Positions 52,402-63,800 are shown, numbered from the stretch's first letter. The stretch is DNA of 64,000 nt from Streptomyces marokkonensis (GCF_008312835.1 NZ_VSKS01000003.1:372001-436000); one strand, 5' to 3'. Made by a program: numbers and translations. The notes: generated by a model from the letters alone, not told the origin.

Positions 52402-52851
52402 ATGGACGGCCGTCGACGCAATCCGTATGAACTGACCCAGGACACCCCGGTCTACGTCATCTCGGTGGCGGCCCAGCTCTCCGGCCTGCACCCGCAGACC
52501 CTGCGCCAGTACGACCGTCTGGGACTGGTGTCCCCGGACCGTACGGCGGGCCGGGGCCGGCGCTACTCGGCGCGTGACATCGAACTGCTCCGCCAGGTGC
52601 AGCAGTTGTCGCAGACCGAGGGCATCAACCTGGCTGGAATCAAGCGCATCATCGAACTGGAGAACCAGGTCGCGGCCCTCCAGGCCCGGGTCGCCGAGCT
52701 GGAGGACGCGCTGGACGGAGCGGCCGCGACGATGCGTCAGCGCGAGGCCGCGGTGCACGCCTCGTACCGCCGCGACCTGGTGCCGTACCAGGAGGTCCAG
52801 CAGACCAGCGCGCTGGTGGTGTGGCGGCCCAAGCGGCAGCAGTCCGACTGA
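52402..52851 (+). CDS. hspR: MerR-family heat-shock repressor HspR
   Basis: A 149-residue regulator 6 nt after dnaJ. The MerR-type DNA-binding domain is VISVAAQLSGLHPQTLRQYD, then RLGLVSPDRTAGRGRRYSAR and EGINLAGIKRIIELENQ, with a coiled coil behind (AALQARVAELEDALDGAAAT). It represses the dnaK operon and clpB at HAIR sites with DnaK as corepressor, closing a feedback loop. Both HAIR sites in the window (48.6 and 58.6 kb) are its expected targets. Confidence 0.96.
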   Translation: MDGRRRNPYELTQDTPVYVISVAAQLSGLHPQTLRQYDRLGLVSPDRTAGRGRRYSARDIELLRQVQQLSQTEGINLAGIKRIIELENQVAALQARVAELEDALDGAAATMRQREAAVHASYRRDLVPYQEVQQTSALVVWRPKRQQSD

Positions 52852-52873
52852 CCGCGCAGGTGACGCAGGTGAA

Positions 52874-52906
52874 GGGGCCCGGAGGTTCGTCGAACCTCCG
52901 GGCCCC
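52874..52906 (+). terminator. Terminator of the dnaK operon
   Basis: Arms GGGGCCCGGAGGTTCG and CGAACCTCCGGGCCCC with a one-base loop T, then TCGCC. The following 221 bases up to 53127 have no gene. Confidence 0.85.
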
Positions 52907-53127
52907 TCGCCTGATGTCCGGTCACGTCTGTGACCATGGTATGGCCGCGTGTCCAGATGATCCTCGCCGGGTTTTCGCAGGTCGTTCACGAGTTCAGCGC
53001 GCCGTGCCGTGTCCATCTCGTTAAGTGGCTGCCCTTGACTCCGGTGGGGGCTGAAGCGTTGGCTTTTCAGTCACATGGGCCACAAAGCTGTGCCCACGTC
53101 CAAAACGCACCTGAAGTGAGCCCTCGC

Positions 53128-54234
53128 ATGCGTCGTATCGCCATATCCGTGGCCGCCACCTCGATGTCCGTCATGCTCGCCGGCTGCGGCGTGCTCGACG
53201 CGACGGGCAGCAGCGACGACGCGAGCCCGACCAAGGGCGACGACATCACCGTGGGGCTGCTGCTGCCGGAGAAGGCCAACACGCGCTACGAGCAGTTCGA
53301 CTACCCCATCTTCAAGACGAAGGTGGAGTCCCTCACCAACAAGAAGGGCAAGGTCGAGTACGCCAACGCGGAGGCGGACGCCGGCAAGCAGGCCACCCAG
53401 CTGCAGCGCATGGTCGACCAGAAGGTCGACGTCATCGTGCTGGACGCGGTCGACTCCCACGCCATCGCGGACGGGGTGAAGAAAGCCAAGGACGCGGGCA
53501 TCCCGGTCATCGCCTACGACCGGCTGGCCGAGGGCCCGATCGACGCGTACATCTCCTTCGACAACGAGCTGGTCGGCGAGGTGCAGGGCCGTTCCCTGCT
53601 GGAGTCGCTCGGGGACGACCTCAGCATCACCGACAAGATCGTGATGATGAACGGCTCGTCCACCGACCCCAACGCCAAGCAGTTCAAGGCGGGCGCGCTC
53701 TCCGAGCTCAAGGGCAAGGTGACCATCGCCAAGTCCTTCGACACCAAGGACTGGAAGCCGGAGAACGCCGAGGCCAACATGACCGAGGCGATCAACGCGA
53801 TCGGCGCGGAGAACATCGAGGCGGTCTACTCCGCCAACGACGGCATGGCGGGCGGCATCGTCAAGGCCCTGCGGGCGGCCGGCGTGACCGAGCTGCCCCC
53901 GATCACCGGTCAGGACGCCGAACTCGCGGCGGTGCAGCGGATCCTCGCGGGCCAGCAGTACATGAGCGTGTACAAGTCCTACCCGGAGGAGGCCGAGAGC
54001 GCCGCCGAGATGGCCGTGGCGAAGGTCCAGGGCCGGGACATCCAGTTCGACGCGCTGACCCGCGACCGGGTGGACAGCCCGACCGACAAGGACATCCCGG
54101 CCCAGCTCGTCCCCGTGGTCGCCCTGACGAGGGACAACATCGGGGACACCGTCGTCGCGGACAACATCTACGAGGTGTCCGACATCTGCACGCCGGAGCT
54201 CAAGTCCGCCTGCGCGGAACTCAAGCTGAAGTAG
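53128..54234 (+). CDS. Sugar ABC transporter substrate-binding lipoprotein (ChvE/XylF-like), orphan
   Basis: A 368-residue lipoprotein from ATG 53128 (GTG 53116 is possible). Signal MRRIAISVAATSMSVMLAGC with lipobox LAGC. Type I periplasmic-binding fold: VGLLLPEKANTRYEQFDYPI, QRMVDQKVDVIVLDAVDSHA, VKKAKDAGIPVIAYDRLAEG, TDKIVMMNGSSTDPNAKQFK and VYSANDGMAGGIVKALRAAG. This matches xylose/multi-sugar binding proteins. The permease and ATPase genes usually next to it are absent, so it may serve a transporter elsewhere or act in sensing. It follows the dnaK operon. Confidence 0.9.
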   Translation: MRRIAISVAATSMSVMLAGCGVLDATGSSDDASPTKGDDITVGLLLPEKANTRYEQFDYPIFKTKVESLTNKKGKVEYANAEADAGKQATQLQRMVDQKVDVIVLDAVDSHAIADGVKKAKDAGIPVIAYDRLAEGPIDAYISFDNELVGEVQGRSLLESLGDDLSITDKIVMMNGSSTDPNAKQFKAGALSELKGKVTIAKSFDTKDWKPENAEANMTEAINAIGAENIEAVYSANDGMAGGIVKALRAAGVTELPPITGQDAELAAVQRILAGQQYMSVYKSYPEEAESAAEMAVAKVQGRDIQFDALTRDRVDSPTDKDIPAQLVPVVALTRDNIGDTVVADNIYEVSDICTPELKSACAELKLK

Positions 54235-54363
54235 CCGCCCCGTCGCGTTTCGGCCACCCGCCGGCCCCGCGACCGGCGGCGTGCCCTGCCCGTGTTGCAC
54301 AGCCGGACCCGGCCGCGCATAGTTGCGCTGCGGAAAGTGGCTGAACCGGGGGTGGGATGGGCG

Positions 54364-55395
54364 ATGGCCGGGCGCGGGGCGGATGAGCATCCCCACGGTG
54401 CCGACCGGCTGTGCGAGGCCGGGGATCGCGTGTATTCCCGGGCCGTACGGCGCGGACGGCTGCCGCGCCGGGACGCGGAGCCGGTGCCCTGCCTGCTCGA
54501 ACTGGCCCTGCTGCACCCCGACCCCGACGACATGGACTGGCTCGTGCCGACCTCTCCGCAGGAGGTCATGACGCGGCTGCTGCGCGGGATGTACGACGAG
54601 GTGCGCGCGAGCCAGCGCCGGGTCGGTTCGGCCGTGGAGGCCTTCGAGTGGTACGCCGGCCTGGGCCGCCAGGTGCCCGCGTCGCCGTCCGTGGCGGAGG
54701 GCCCGGCGATCCGGGTGCTGGACGGGCTCGCCCGCATCCAGGCGGCCATGGACGAGGCGACCCACGCCTGCAGGGCCGAGGTGCTCACCGTCCAGCCGGG
54801 CGGCATCCGGCGCGAGGCGGAGCTGTCGGAGGGCCTGCACCGGGCGATGGCGCTGCGCGGCCGGGGCGTACGCATGCGGGACCTCTACACGCACGTCGCC
54901 CGGCACGGGCACGGGCTGCTCTCCTATCTGGAGCTGATGGGCGACGCGGTGGAGGCGCGCACGCTGGACGAGGTGGTCGAGCGGCTGATCCTCTTCGACC
55001 GCACGGTCGCGTTCATCCCCGCCAACCCCGAGCGCACCATGGCGCTGGAGCTGCGCCACCCCGCGCTGGTGGAGTACCTGGGCACCGTCTTCGAACGGCT
55101 GTGGCGGCTCGCCATACCGCTCACCGCGCCGCTGCCCGAGACCGGCATCGAGGGCATCTCGCACCGCGAGCAGTCCATCGCGGCGCTCCTGGCGGAGGGC
55201 CACCAGGACGCGGTGATCGCGGAGCGGCTGGGCATCAGCGTGCGGACGTGCCGGGCGCACATCGCCCGCCTGTCGGAGACGCTGGGCGCGGCGAGCCGTA
55301 CGCAGTTGGGGGTGCGCATCGCCCAGGCCGGCCTCGACGGTTTCCGGGGTCCCGCGGTCACCCGTCCCGGTCGAGGATCCCGGACTTCCCGATGA
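54364..55395 (+). CDS. LuxR-type regulator, paralogue 1
   Basis: A 343-residue protein. The N-terminal 110 residues contain LLELALLHPDPDDMDWLVPT; the middle has IQAAMDEATHACRAEVLTVQ and a domain ending LFDRTVAFIPANPERTMALE; the C-terminus is a LuxR/GerE helix-turn-helix, SHREQSIAALLAEGHQDAVI followed by ERLGISVRTCRAHIARLSET. No receiver domain is present. Similar plan to the two genes on the opposite strand; its 3' end overlaps the next gene's 3' end by 38 nt. Ligand and targets unknown. Confidence 0.85.
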   Translation: MAGRGADEHPHGADRLCEAGDRVYSRAVRRGRLPRRDAEPVPCLLELALLHPDPDDMDWLVPTSPQEVMTRLLRGMYDEVRASQRRVGSAVEAFEWYAGLGRQVPASPSVAEGPAIRVLDGLARIQAAMDEATHACRAEVLTVQPGGIRREAELSEGLHRAMALRGRGVRMRDLYTHVARHGHGLLSYLELMGDAVEARTLDEVVERLILFDRTVAFIPANPERTMALELRHPALVEYLGTVFERLWRLAIPLTAPLPETGIEGISHREQSIAALLAEGHQDAVIAERLGISVRTCRAHIARLSETLGAASRTQLGVRIAQAGLDGFRGPAVTRPGRGSRTSR

Positions 55396-56332
55396 GGTAG
55401 CCCAGCTGGGCCCGGCTGCCGCTGCCCAGGGTCGCGGCCAGCTTGGCGATGTGCTCGCGGGCGGTGCGCACGTTCATGCCCAGGCGGTCGGCGATGACGG
55501 TGTCGGTGTGGCCCTCGACGAGCAGTGCGGCGATGGCGCGCTGGCGGGGGGTGACGCCGTTCAGGGTGGGCCGCCGGACGGCTCGCGGGTACATCGGGGT
55601 GGCCAGGCGCCACAGGCGGTCGAAGATGGTCGCGAGGAACTCCACGAGCGCCGGGTGGCGGACCTCGAGGGCCGAACTGCGGTCCGGGCTGGCCGGAACG
55701 AACGCCACCTCGCGGTCGACGACGACGAGACGCTCGGTGATCTCGTCCAGGGTCCGCGCCTCGACGTCGCCCGTCAGCCGTTCGTAGCGGGCGGTGAGCG
55801 CGGGCGCGTGGCGCAGGGTGTGCTGGTAGAGCGCGCGGATCCGGCCACCGCGGTCGAGCAGGGCCTGGTCGCGCCGGATCGCGGGTTCGTGGTGGGCCGG
55901 GTCGAAGTTGATGTAGCTGTCGTACGGCTGGACGGAGAGGAGCTCGGTGGCCTCGCTCATCGCCTCGTCGATGACCCGCCCGATGTGCTCCTTGCCGCTG
56001 TGCGGGGTGATGAGGGGTGCCGTCGACCCCTCGGGTGCTCCGGCTCGCAGGAGCGGCTCCAGGGCTTCGACCAGCCTCTCCTGGCGCCGTCGTTCCTCGG
56101 CGACACGGTCCGCCGAGGCTCGTAGCAGCCGGTGCAGGGCGATCTGCGGTGCGACGGGCTCCAGCCGGCCGGGGTCGTTGGAGGCGGGATGCAGCAGACC
56201 GAGGTGGAGGAGGTGTGGGGCCTCGGCGGCCGCAGGGGCGGGTACGTGGCCCTGGTGCAGGGCAAGGGCGTACAGGTCGAGGGCTTCCTCGCCCAGGGCC
56301 TCGAGCCCGCCGTCGTGCGCCTTCCCGGTCAT
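55358..56332 (-). CDS. LuxR-type regulator, paralogue 2
   Basis: A 324-residue regulator of the same plan: LHLGLLHPASNDPGRLEPVA, IDEAMSEATELLSVQPYDSY, VVVDREVAFVPASPDRSSAL, then helix-turn-helix TPRQRAIAALLVEGHTDTVI with DRLGMNVRTAREHIAKLAAT. The order of the domains and shared phrases show tandem duplication. It overlaps paralogue 1 at the 3' end in convergent orientation and lies 19 nt downstream of paralogue 3. Confidence 0.85.
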   Translation of the reverse strand: MTGKAHDGGLEALGEEALDLYALALHQGHVPAPAAAEAPHLLHLGLLHPASNDPGRLEPVAPQIALHRLLRASADRVAEERRRQERLVEALEPLLRAGAPEGSTAPLITPHSGKEHIGRVIDEAMSEATELLSVQPYDSYINFDPAHHEPAIRRDQALLDRGGRIRALYQHTLRHAPALTARYERLTGDVEARTLDEITERLVVVDREVAFVPASPDRSSALEVRHPALVEFLATIFDRLWRLATPMYPRAVRRPTLNGVTPRQRAIAALLVEGHTDTVIADRLGMNVRTAREHIAKLAATLGSGSRAQLGYLIGKSGILDRDG

Positions 56333-56351
56333 GCCTGGTTCGCCCCCCGGA

Positions 56352-57338
56352 TCATTGGTCCTGCTGCAGGATCCCCGACTGTGCGATGAGATAGCCGAGC
56401 TGGGCCCGGCTGCCGCTGCCGAGGGCGGACGCCAGCTTGGCTATGTGGGCGCGGCAGGTGCGTACGTTCATGCCGAGGCGACGCGCGATCGCCTCGTCGA
56501 CGTGGCCCTCGACGAGGAGCTTGGCTATGGAGTGCTGGATCTCGGTGATGCCGTCGGGCGCGGTTTCGTAGGGGGCGCCGGCACTCAGCGGGACGGCTCG
56601 GTTCCACATGAACTCGAAGACCTTGACCAGATAGCGGACCAGCCCGGGGTGGCGGAGTTCGAGGGCCACCTGCCGGTCCTCCCGGATGGGGATGAAGGCG
56701 ACGGTCTCGTCGCAGATGATGAGCCGCTCGACGAGTTCGTCGATGGTGCGGTACTCCACCTTGCCGTCGGTGAAGTGGTCGACGTAGGCCAGCCGGTCCG
56801 GGCTGAAGCGCGCGGTGTGCTGGTAGAGGGTCCGTATGCGCACCCCCCGTTCGATCAGCGGCCTGTCCCGTTCCAGGGCCTCCAGGAGCCGGTTCTCGGG
56901 GCGGCGGTGGGCGCTCGGCTGCACCGTGAGCATCTCGGAGTGGCACTGCGCGGTCGCCAGGTCGAGGGCGGAGTTGATGCGGTCGAGGCCTTCCAGCACG
57001 GTGATGGAGTGGGTGGGACTCGTCTCCTGGGTGCTGATGTCCATGAACGGTTCGAAGGCCTCGGCGAGCGTGATGGACAGCCGCCGCTGCTCGGTGATCT
57101 CGCGTTCGATGGGGTTGAGCCGCTGTGCCAGGGCCACCGACGGCGGTACCGGCCGCAGCCAGCTCGCGTCGTCCGGATCGGGGTGGAGGAGGGCGAATTC
57201 CATGAGGCAGGGGGCGATCTCGGCGTCCGTGCGCGGTATGCGGCCGGCACGGAGGGCGTCCGCGTAGAGGCGGCTTCCCTCCGGGCACAACTGGGTCACC
57301 GAATGGGGATGTGTCGCCTTAGTCCCATTTGTTGCCAA
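56352..57338 (-). CDS. LuxR-type regulator, paralogue 3
   Basis: About 328 residues. MEFALLHPDPDDASWLRPVP, LERDRPLIERGVRIRTLYQH, IICDETVAFIPIREDRQVAL, and a C-terminal helix-turn-helix ITEIQHSIAKLLVEGHVDEA with RRLGMNVRTCRAHIAKLASA. The start is uncertain: TTG 57338 after GGTGGAGAT was chosen; GTG 57299 is next. It is divergent from the small secreted-peptide gene at 57471, so that gene may be under its control. Confidence 0.8.
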   Translation of the reverse strand: MATNGTKATHPHSVTQLCPEGSRLYADALRAGRIPRTDAEIAPCLMEFALLHPDPDDASWLRPVPPSVALAQRLNPIEREITEQRRLSITLAEAFEPFMDISTQETSPTHSITVLEGLDRINSALDLATAQCHSEMLTVQPSAHRRPENRLLEALERDRPLIERGVRIRTLYQHTARFSPDRLAYVDHFTDGKVEYRTIDELVERLIICDETVAFIPIREDRQVALELRHPGLVRYLVKVFEFMWNRAVPLSAGAPYETAPDGITEIQHSIAKLLVEGHVDEAIARRLGMNVRTCRAHIAKLASALGSGSRAQLGYLIAQSGILQQDQ

Positions 57339-57470
57339 ATCTCCACCCCCCAGGGTCCTGAACGTGCAGGAACATGATGCACCGATTGTGTGGCCATGAC
57401 GTGCCCGAATGAGCCATCGTCTTATCCGACGGGGGATAGAGGGGACCTTCAAGTGAGGACGAAGCCGACT

Positions 57471-57650
57471 ATGCGTAACAGAATGCTTCGCTCGGTGCTT
57501 GTCGCCGCCTTCTCCGCCGTTGTGGCCTTCGGCACCCTGGCCGGCCTCTCCGGTGCGGAGAGCGACGCACACCACGTGGGCAGCGCTCAGTCTTCCGTGG
57601 CCGTCACGAACGAGCCGCTGGCCTTCCCGGCCGACAGCACCTGGGACTGA
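57471..57650 (+). CDS. Small secreted peptide
   Basis: A 59-residue peptide from ATG 57471: signal sequence MRNRMLRSVLVAAFSAVVAF then GTLAGLSGAESDA, so about 30 residues would be released, ending FPADSTWD. GAGGACG precedes it. Its stop overlaps the start of the next gene (TGATG). Small, cleaved peptides beside LuxR regulators can act as signals or be secreted factors, but this is inference. Confidence 0.6.
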   Translation: MRNRMLRSVLVAAFSAVVAFGTLAGLSGAESDAHHVGSAQSSVAVTNEPLAFPADSTWD

Positions 57651-57991
57651 TGGCGATGACCACACCACCCGACGACCGTTCCTTCCGCCGCGAGATGGCG
57701 ACCGCCTACCGGTCCGGATGGCACTTCATCGACCTGGTCACCGCCATCCCCCACAGTGGTGACTCGTTGATGGTGACCGTGTTCGGTGAGCCGGTCGTCG
57801 TCACGCGGGACGAGGACGGGGACGTACGGGCGTACCGGTGCCTGCGGCGGCCCAGGGGCGCGCCGAAGCCCGTGCGGTGTGCCATCCGGTACGGAATGAT
57901 CTTTGTGAACCTCGACCAACGGGACCATCGGCAGGTGGAGTCCGACTCCCCGGCCGTCCGGACCATCTCGGCCACCCCCCGCAGTGCCTGA
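57650..57991 (+). CDS. Rieske-like small protein lacking the usual cluster ligands
   Basis: A 113-residue protein overlapping the previous stop by one base. The segment FGEPVVVTRDEDGDVRAYRC resembles the strand before the first cluster motif in Rieske domains of aromatic-ring dioxygenases (g-x-P-v-V-v-x-R-d-x-d-G-x-v-x-A-y), and RCAIRYGMIFVNLDQ resembles the strand after it. The usual C-x-H ... C-x-x-H ligands are not present, only RCLRRPRG and PVRCAIRYG. It probably does not bind a [2Fe-2S] cluster. It is coupled to the small secreted peptide. Confidence 0.55.
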   Translation: MAMTTPPDDRSFRREMATAYRSGWHFIDLVTAIPHSGDSLMVTVFGEPVVVTRDEDGDVRAYRCLRRPRGAPKPVRCAIRYGMIFVNLDQRDHRQVESDSPAVRTISATPRSA

Positions 57992-58159
57992 CGCGATTCC
58001 CCCGTCGTAACAGATCGCGCAGGTGCTTCCCCCCGCAGCGGCGTCACCGTGACCTGAACACGGTGACGCCGCTGCAGTTTTGCGGACATTTCCCGGTATC
58101 GGCCCGGTCGTGCGACGGCCGGAACCCGTCGCTCGCCGGTGCGAACGGCGCCGCCCGCC

Positions 58160-58576
58160 TCACCCGCGCCCCATCGCGCGCGTGAGCGCGATCTCGATGA
58201 CCACCCGGGACGGATTGGGCGACGGTGTCCGTCCGTAGCGTTCCGCGTAGCGCCGCTCCGCCTCCGCGACGTGCGCCCGCTCCGTACGGACCACCGCGCG
58301 CCCCTCCAGTGTCGCCCACCGCCGGCCGTCCACCTGGCAGACCGCGACGGGCGCGCCCTCCGCCCCCGCCGCCAGCACATGGCGCACCTTGGCGCTCGTC
58401 CGGTTGGTGATGACCCGGGCGAGCAGCGCCCCGGGGTCGTATGTCACCCCGACGGGTACCAGATGCGGGGTGCCGTCCGGACGGAGGGTGGTCAGTGTGC
58501 ACAGGTGCTTCTCGCGCCAGAAGCCGAGATATGAATCATCCGGATTGCCCGGATCTACCGCGTACGTGGTGGCCAT
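58160..58576 (-). CDS. PPOX-class (F420/FMN-type) oxidoreductase
   Basis: A 138-residue split-barrel protein from ATG 58576: GNPDDSYLGFWREKHLCTLT, TLRPDGTPHLVPVGVTYDPG, VITNRTSAKVRHVLAAGA and VCQVDGRRWATLEGRAVVRT. This is the pyridoxamine-phosphate-oxidase-like fold, whose actinobacterial members often use F420. Substrate unknown. It is divergent from clpB, with a HAIR site between, so heat-shock control could extend to it, though the site lies nearer clpB. Confidence 0.85.
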   Translation of the reverse strand: MATTYAVDPGNPDDSYLGFWREKHLCTLTTLRPDGTPHLVPVGVTYDPGALLARVITNRTSAKVRHVLAAGAEGAPVAVCQVDGRRWATLEGRAVVRTERAHVAEAERRYAERYGRTPSPNPSRVVIEIALTRAMGRG

Positions 58577-58616
58577 GGACCGGAACTTAGCCCCTGTGGC
58601 GCTCCCGCTCACCACC

Positions 58617-58637
58617 TTGAGTGGAATAGACTCAAGT
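58617..58637. promoter_or_regulatory. HAIR operator of clpB
   Basis: CTTGAGT-GGAATAG-ACTCAAG, a perfect HspR site, 75 nt before clpB GTG and 40 nt before the divergent oxidoreductase start. Confidence 0.93.
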
Positions 58638-58712
58638 TTGTGTACGTTGACCGAGTCAGCCACGAAGACCGCTGAGGGTCACTGAAGGGTCACCGAGAAG
58701 GAGAACGGACAC

Positions 58713-61310
<2,598 letters not shown>

Positions 61311-61487
61311 GTCACGGTTTTCGCTTTCGGGCCCGATGTCCCCCCGCGGACGTTGGGCCCGACCCGTACCGGGTACCTCGGCATTGACCGGATCGAGTCA
61401 GCCCACGGCTGACAGGCCCGTCGGGGCTTGCCACCCCCCTCCCCGCATGGGAGAGGATGGCGGAATCCGTACGAAGGGAAATTCACG

Positions 61488-62015
61488 GTGACCATCGACC
61501 CGTCCTCGATTCCGAATTTCGGGGGCCAGCCCGAGCCGCAGCCGCAAGGACCGGCGGGCCCCGTCGTCCCGGATCAGGACCTCGTGAAGCAGCTCCTCGA
61601 CCAGATGGAGCTCAAGTACGTCGTCGACGAAGAGGGTGACCTCGCGGCGCCGTGGGAGCAGTTCCGCACCTACTTCATGTTCCGCGGTGAGGCCGACCAG
61701 CAGATCTTCTCCGTCCGGACGTTCTACGACCGGCCGCACAAGATCGACGAGAAGCCGCAGCTGCTCGAGTCCGTCGACGACTGGAACCGGCGCACCCTGT
61801 GGCCGAAGGTCTACACCCACACCCATGACGACGGCACGGTCCGTCTCATCGGTGAGGCGCAGATGCTGATCGGCATGGGCGTGAGCCTGGAGCACTTCGT
61901 CTCGTCGACGGTCAGCTGGGTGCGGGCCGCGATCGAGTTCGACAAGTGGCTCGTCGAGCAGCTCGGCCTGGAGCAGGAGATCAACGAAGCGGACAAGCCC
62001 GAGGACGACGAGTAG
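61488..62015 (+). CDS. YbjN-domain protein
   Basis: A 175-residue protein from GTG 61488 (GAAGGGAAA upstream). Middle: LLDQMELKYVVDEEGDLAAP, YFMFRGEADQQIFSVRTFYD and LLESVDDWNRRTLWPKVYTH are typical of the YbjN domain, a cone-shaped alpha/beta fold of unknown role; relatives act as type III chaperone-like proteins. It ends in an acidic tail. Monocistronic between terminators. Confidence 0.85.
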   Translation: MTIDPSSIPNFGGQPEPQPQGPAGPVVPDQDLVKQLLDQMELKYVVDEEGDLAAPWEQFRTYFMFRGEADQQIFSVRTFYDRPHKIDEKPQLLESVDDWNRRTLWPKVYTHTHDDGTVRLIGEAQMLIGMGVSLEHFVSSTVSWVRAAIEFDKWLVEQLGLEQEINEADKPEDDE

Positions 62016-62074
62016 TCCGTCCGCGAGGCACGGCGTTCCGGCGGGTACGGCGACGTACGCGCCGTACGCGGGAG

Positions 62075-62124
62075 GAGCCCGGCCCGGACAGCGACCCCCG
62101 CGGTCGGCTGCCGGGGCCGGGCTC
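62075..62124. terminator. Terminator between YbjN and aminotransferase genes
   Basis: GAGCCCGGCCCGG (62075-62087) and CCGGGGCCGGGCTC (62111-62124), with a 23-nt loop. Shared by convergent genes. Confidence 0.75.
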
Positions 62125-62135
62125 TTCCGTGCCGG

Positions 62136-63320
62136 TCAGCGGCTCCCGGCGCCCTTCAGGCGCCGGGCGGCCTCCTCGAGCACGGTGATCCTCTTGCAGA
62201 ACGCGAACCGGACGAAGGGGGCTCCCATCTCGCGGTGGTCGTAGAAGACGGCCGTGGGGATGGCGACGACGCCCGCGCGTTCCGGCAGGGCCCGGCAGAA
62301 GGCGACGCCGTCTCTCTCGCCCAGGGGGCGGATGTCGGCGGTGATGAAGTAGGTGCCGGACGGGCGGTACACGGTCAGGCCCGCTTCCTCCAGGCCCGCC
62401 GCCAGCACGTCGCGCTTGGCGAGCATGTCCGCGCGGAAGTCGGTGAAGTACGAGTCGGGCAGGGCCAGGGCCTCGGCGACGGCGTACTGGAAGGGGCCGG
62501 CGGAGACGAAGGTCAGGTACTGCTTGGCCGAGCGGACGGCCGTGACCAGTTCCGGGGAGGCCGTCACCCAGCCGACCTTCCAGCCGGTGAAGGAGAAGGT
62601 CTTCCCCGCGCTGGAGATGGTCACCGTGCGGTCCCGCATGCCGGGGAGGGTGGCCAGGGGGACGTGTTCGGCGTCGTCGAAGACCAGGTGCTCGTAGACC
62701 TCGTCGGTCACGACGAGCAGGTCGCGCTCGACGGCCAGCTCGGCGACGGCCGTCAGCTCCTCGCGGGTGAGGACCGTGCCGGTCGGGTTGTGCGGGGTGT
62801 TGATCAGCAGCAGGCGGGTGCGGTCGGTGACGGCGTCGCGCAGCTCGTCGAGGTCGAGGCGGAAGCGGCCCTCGCGCGGGCGGAGCGTGACCGGGACGCG
62901 GGTGCCGCCCGCCATGGCGATGCAGGCGGCGTAGGAGTCGTAGTACGGCTCGAGGGCGACCACCTCGTCGCCGGGCTCCACCAGGGCGAGCAGCGCGGCC
63001 GCGATGGCCTCGGTGGCGCCCGCGGTGACCAGGACCTCGGTGTCGGGGTCGACGGACAGGCCGTAGCGGCGCAGCTGGTGCGCGGCGACGGCGGTGCGCA
63101 GCTCGGGGATGCCGGGGCCCGGCGGGTACTGGTTGCCGCGGCCGTCGCGCAGGGCCCGTACGGCGGCCTCCCTGACCTCCTCGGGGCCGTCGGTGTCGGG
63201 GAAGCCCTGACCCAGGTTGATGGCTCCGGTCCGCAGGGCCAGGGCCGACATCTCGGCGAAGATCGTCGTCCCGAACTCTGCGAGCCGGCGGTTCAGCAGG
63301 GGGCGCGCGCTGGAGGTCAT
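62136..63320 (-). CDS. PLP-dependent aminotransferase, class I
   Basis: A 394-residue enzyme of the aspartate-aminotransferase fold: INLGQGFPDTDGPEEVREAA, NQYPPGPGIPELRTAVAAHQ, VTAGATEAIAAALLALVEPG, INTPHNPTGTVLTREELTAV, VVTDEVYEHLVFDDAEH, and the Schiff-base Lys in SSAGKTFSFTGWKVGW. The C-terminal Arg motif is ...APFVRFAFCKR. It resembles kynurenine/N-succinyldiaminopimelate-type transaminases of actinobacteria; the amino donor cannot be fixed. ATG 63320 was chosen; ATG 63329 lies three codons earlier. Confidence 0.88.
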   Translation of the reverse strand: MTSSARPLLNRRLAEFGTTIFAEMSALALRTGAINLGQGFPDTDGPEEVREAAVRALRDGRGNQYPPGPGIPELRTAVAAHQLRRYGLSVDPDTEVLVTAGATEAIAAALLALVEPGDEVVALEPYYDSYAACIAMAGGTRVPVTLRPREGRFRLDLDELRDAVTDRTRLLLINTPHNPTGTVLTREELTAVAELAVERDLLVVTDEVYEHLVFDDAEHVPLATLPGMRDRTVTISSAGKTFSFTGWKVGWVTASPELVTAVRSAKQYLTFVSAGPFQYAVAEALALPDSYFTDFRADMLAKRDVLAAGLEEAGLTVYRPSGTYFITADIRPLGERDGVAFCRALPERAGVVAIPTAVFYDHREMGAPFVRFAFCKRITVLEEAARRLKGAGSR

Positions 63321-63463
63321 GGCGGCCATCCTGCGCCGAAGCTCTGGACTTCCTCAACTCTGCTTTGGGCCGCGCGGGCGGAGGGCATCTCCCGGTCACA
63401 CACGTGAGCGAGGCGCCCACGGGGGGCCGCTTCGGGGGATCACGGGGGAAGGAGGGTGGCGCC

Positions 63464-63757
63464 ATGACCTTCGGCATCATCCTGGCTGGGCTCGTCCTGT
63501 TGTTCGTGGGGTTCGGCGTGGCCGGGAGGCGCAGGGCGGCCCGCGGGGCGGTGTTCCGCCCGGTGCGCCGTCCCGCCGCCTCGTCCGGCAGCCGTCGCGG
63601 CGGGCGCCGGAACAGCTGGTGGGCGGACGGCGGGAGCGGCGGCGGGTCCTACGGCTCGTCGTCGAACTCCGGCGGTGGATCGTCCTGCGGTGGTGGCTCG
63701 TCCTGCGGAGGCGGGTCGTCCTGCGGGGGCGGCGGATGCGGCGGTGGAGGCGGCTGA
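63464..63757 (+). CDS. Small membrane-anchored protein with Gly/Ser/Cys-rich tail
   Basis: A 97-residue protein from ATG 63464 (GGAAGGAGGGTGG upstream). One helix, TFGIILAGLVLLFVGFGVAG, then basic RRRAARG and a low-complexity tail with tandem SSCGGG units (three copies, then CGGGGCGGGGG). Cys-rich Gly/Ser tails of this type occur in actinobacterial membrane proteins; they may crosslink or bind metal. Function unknown. Confidence 0.7.
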   Translation: MTFGIILAGLVLLFVGFGVAGRRRAARGAVFRPVRRPAASSGSRRGGRRNSWWADGGSGGGSYGSSSNSGGGSSCGGGSSCGGGSSCGGGGCGGGGG

Positions 63758-63800
63758 CACGGGGCAGCTCGCCTCCGCTTCGGGAGATGACGCATCCGCG

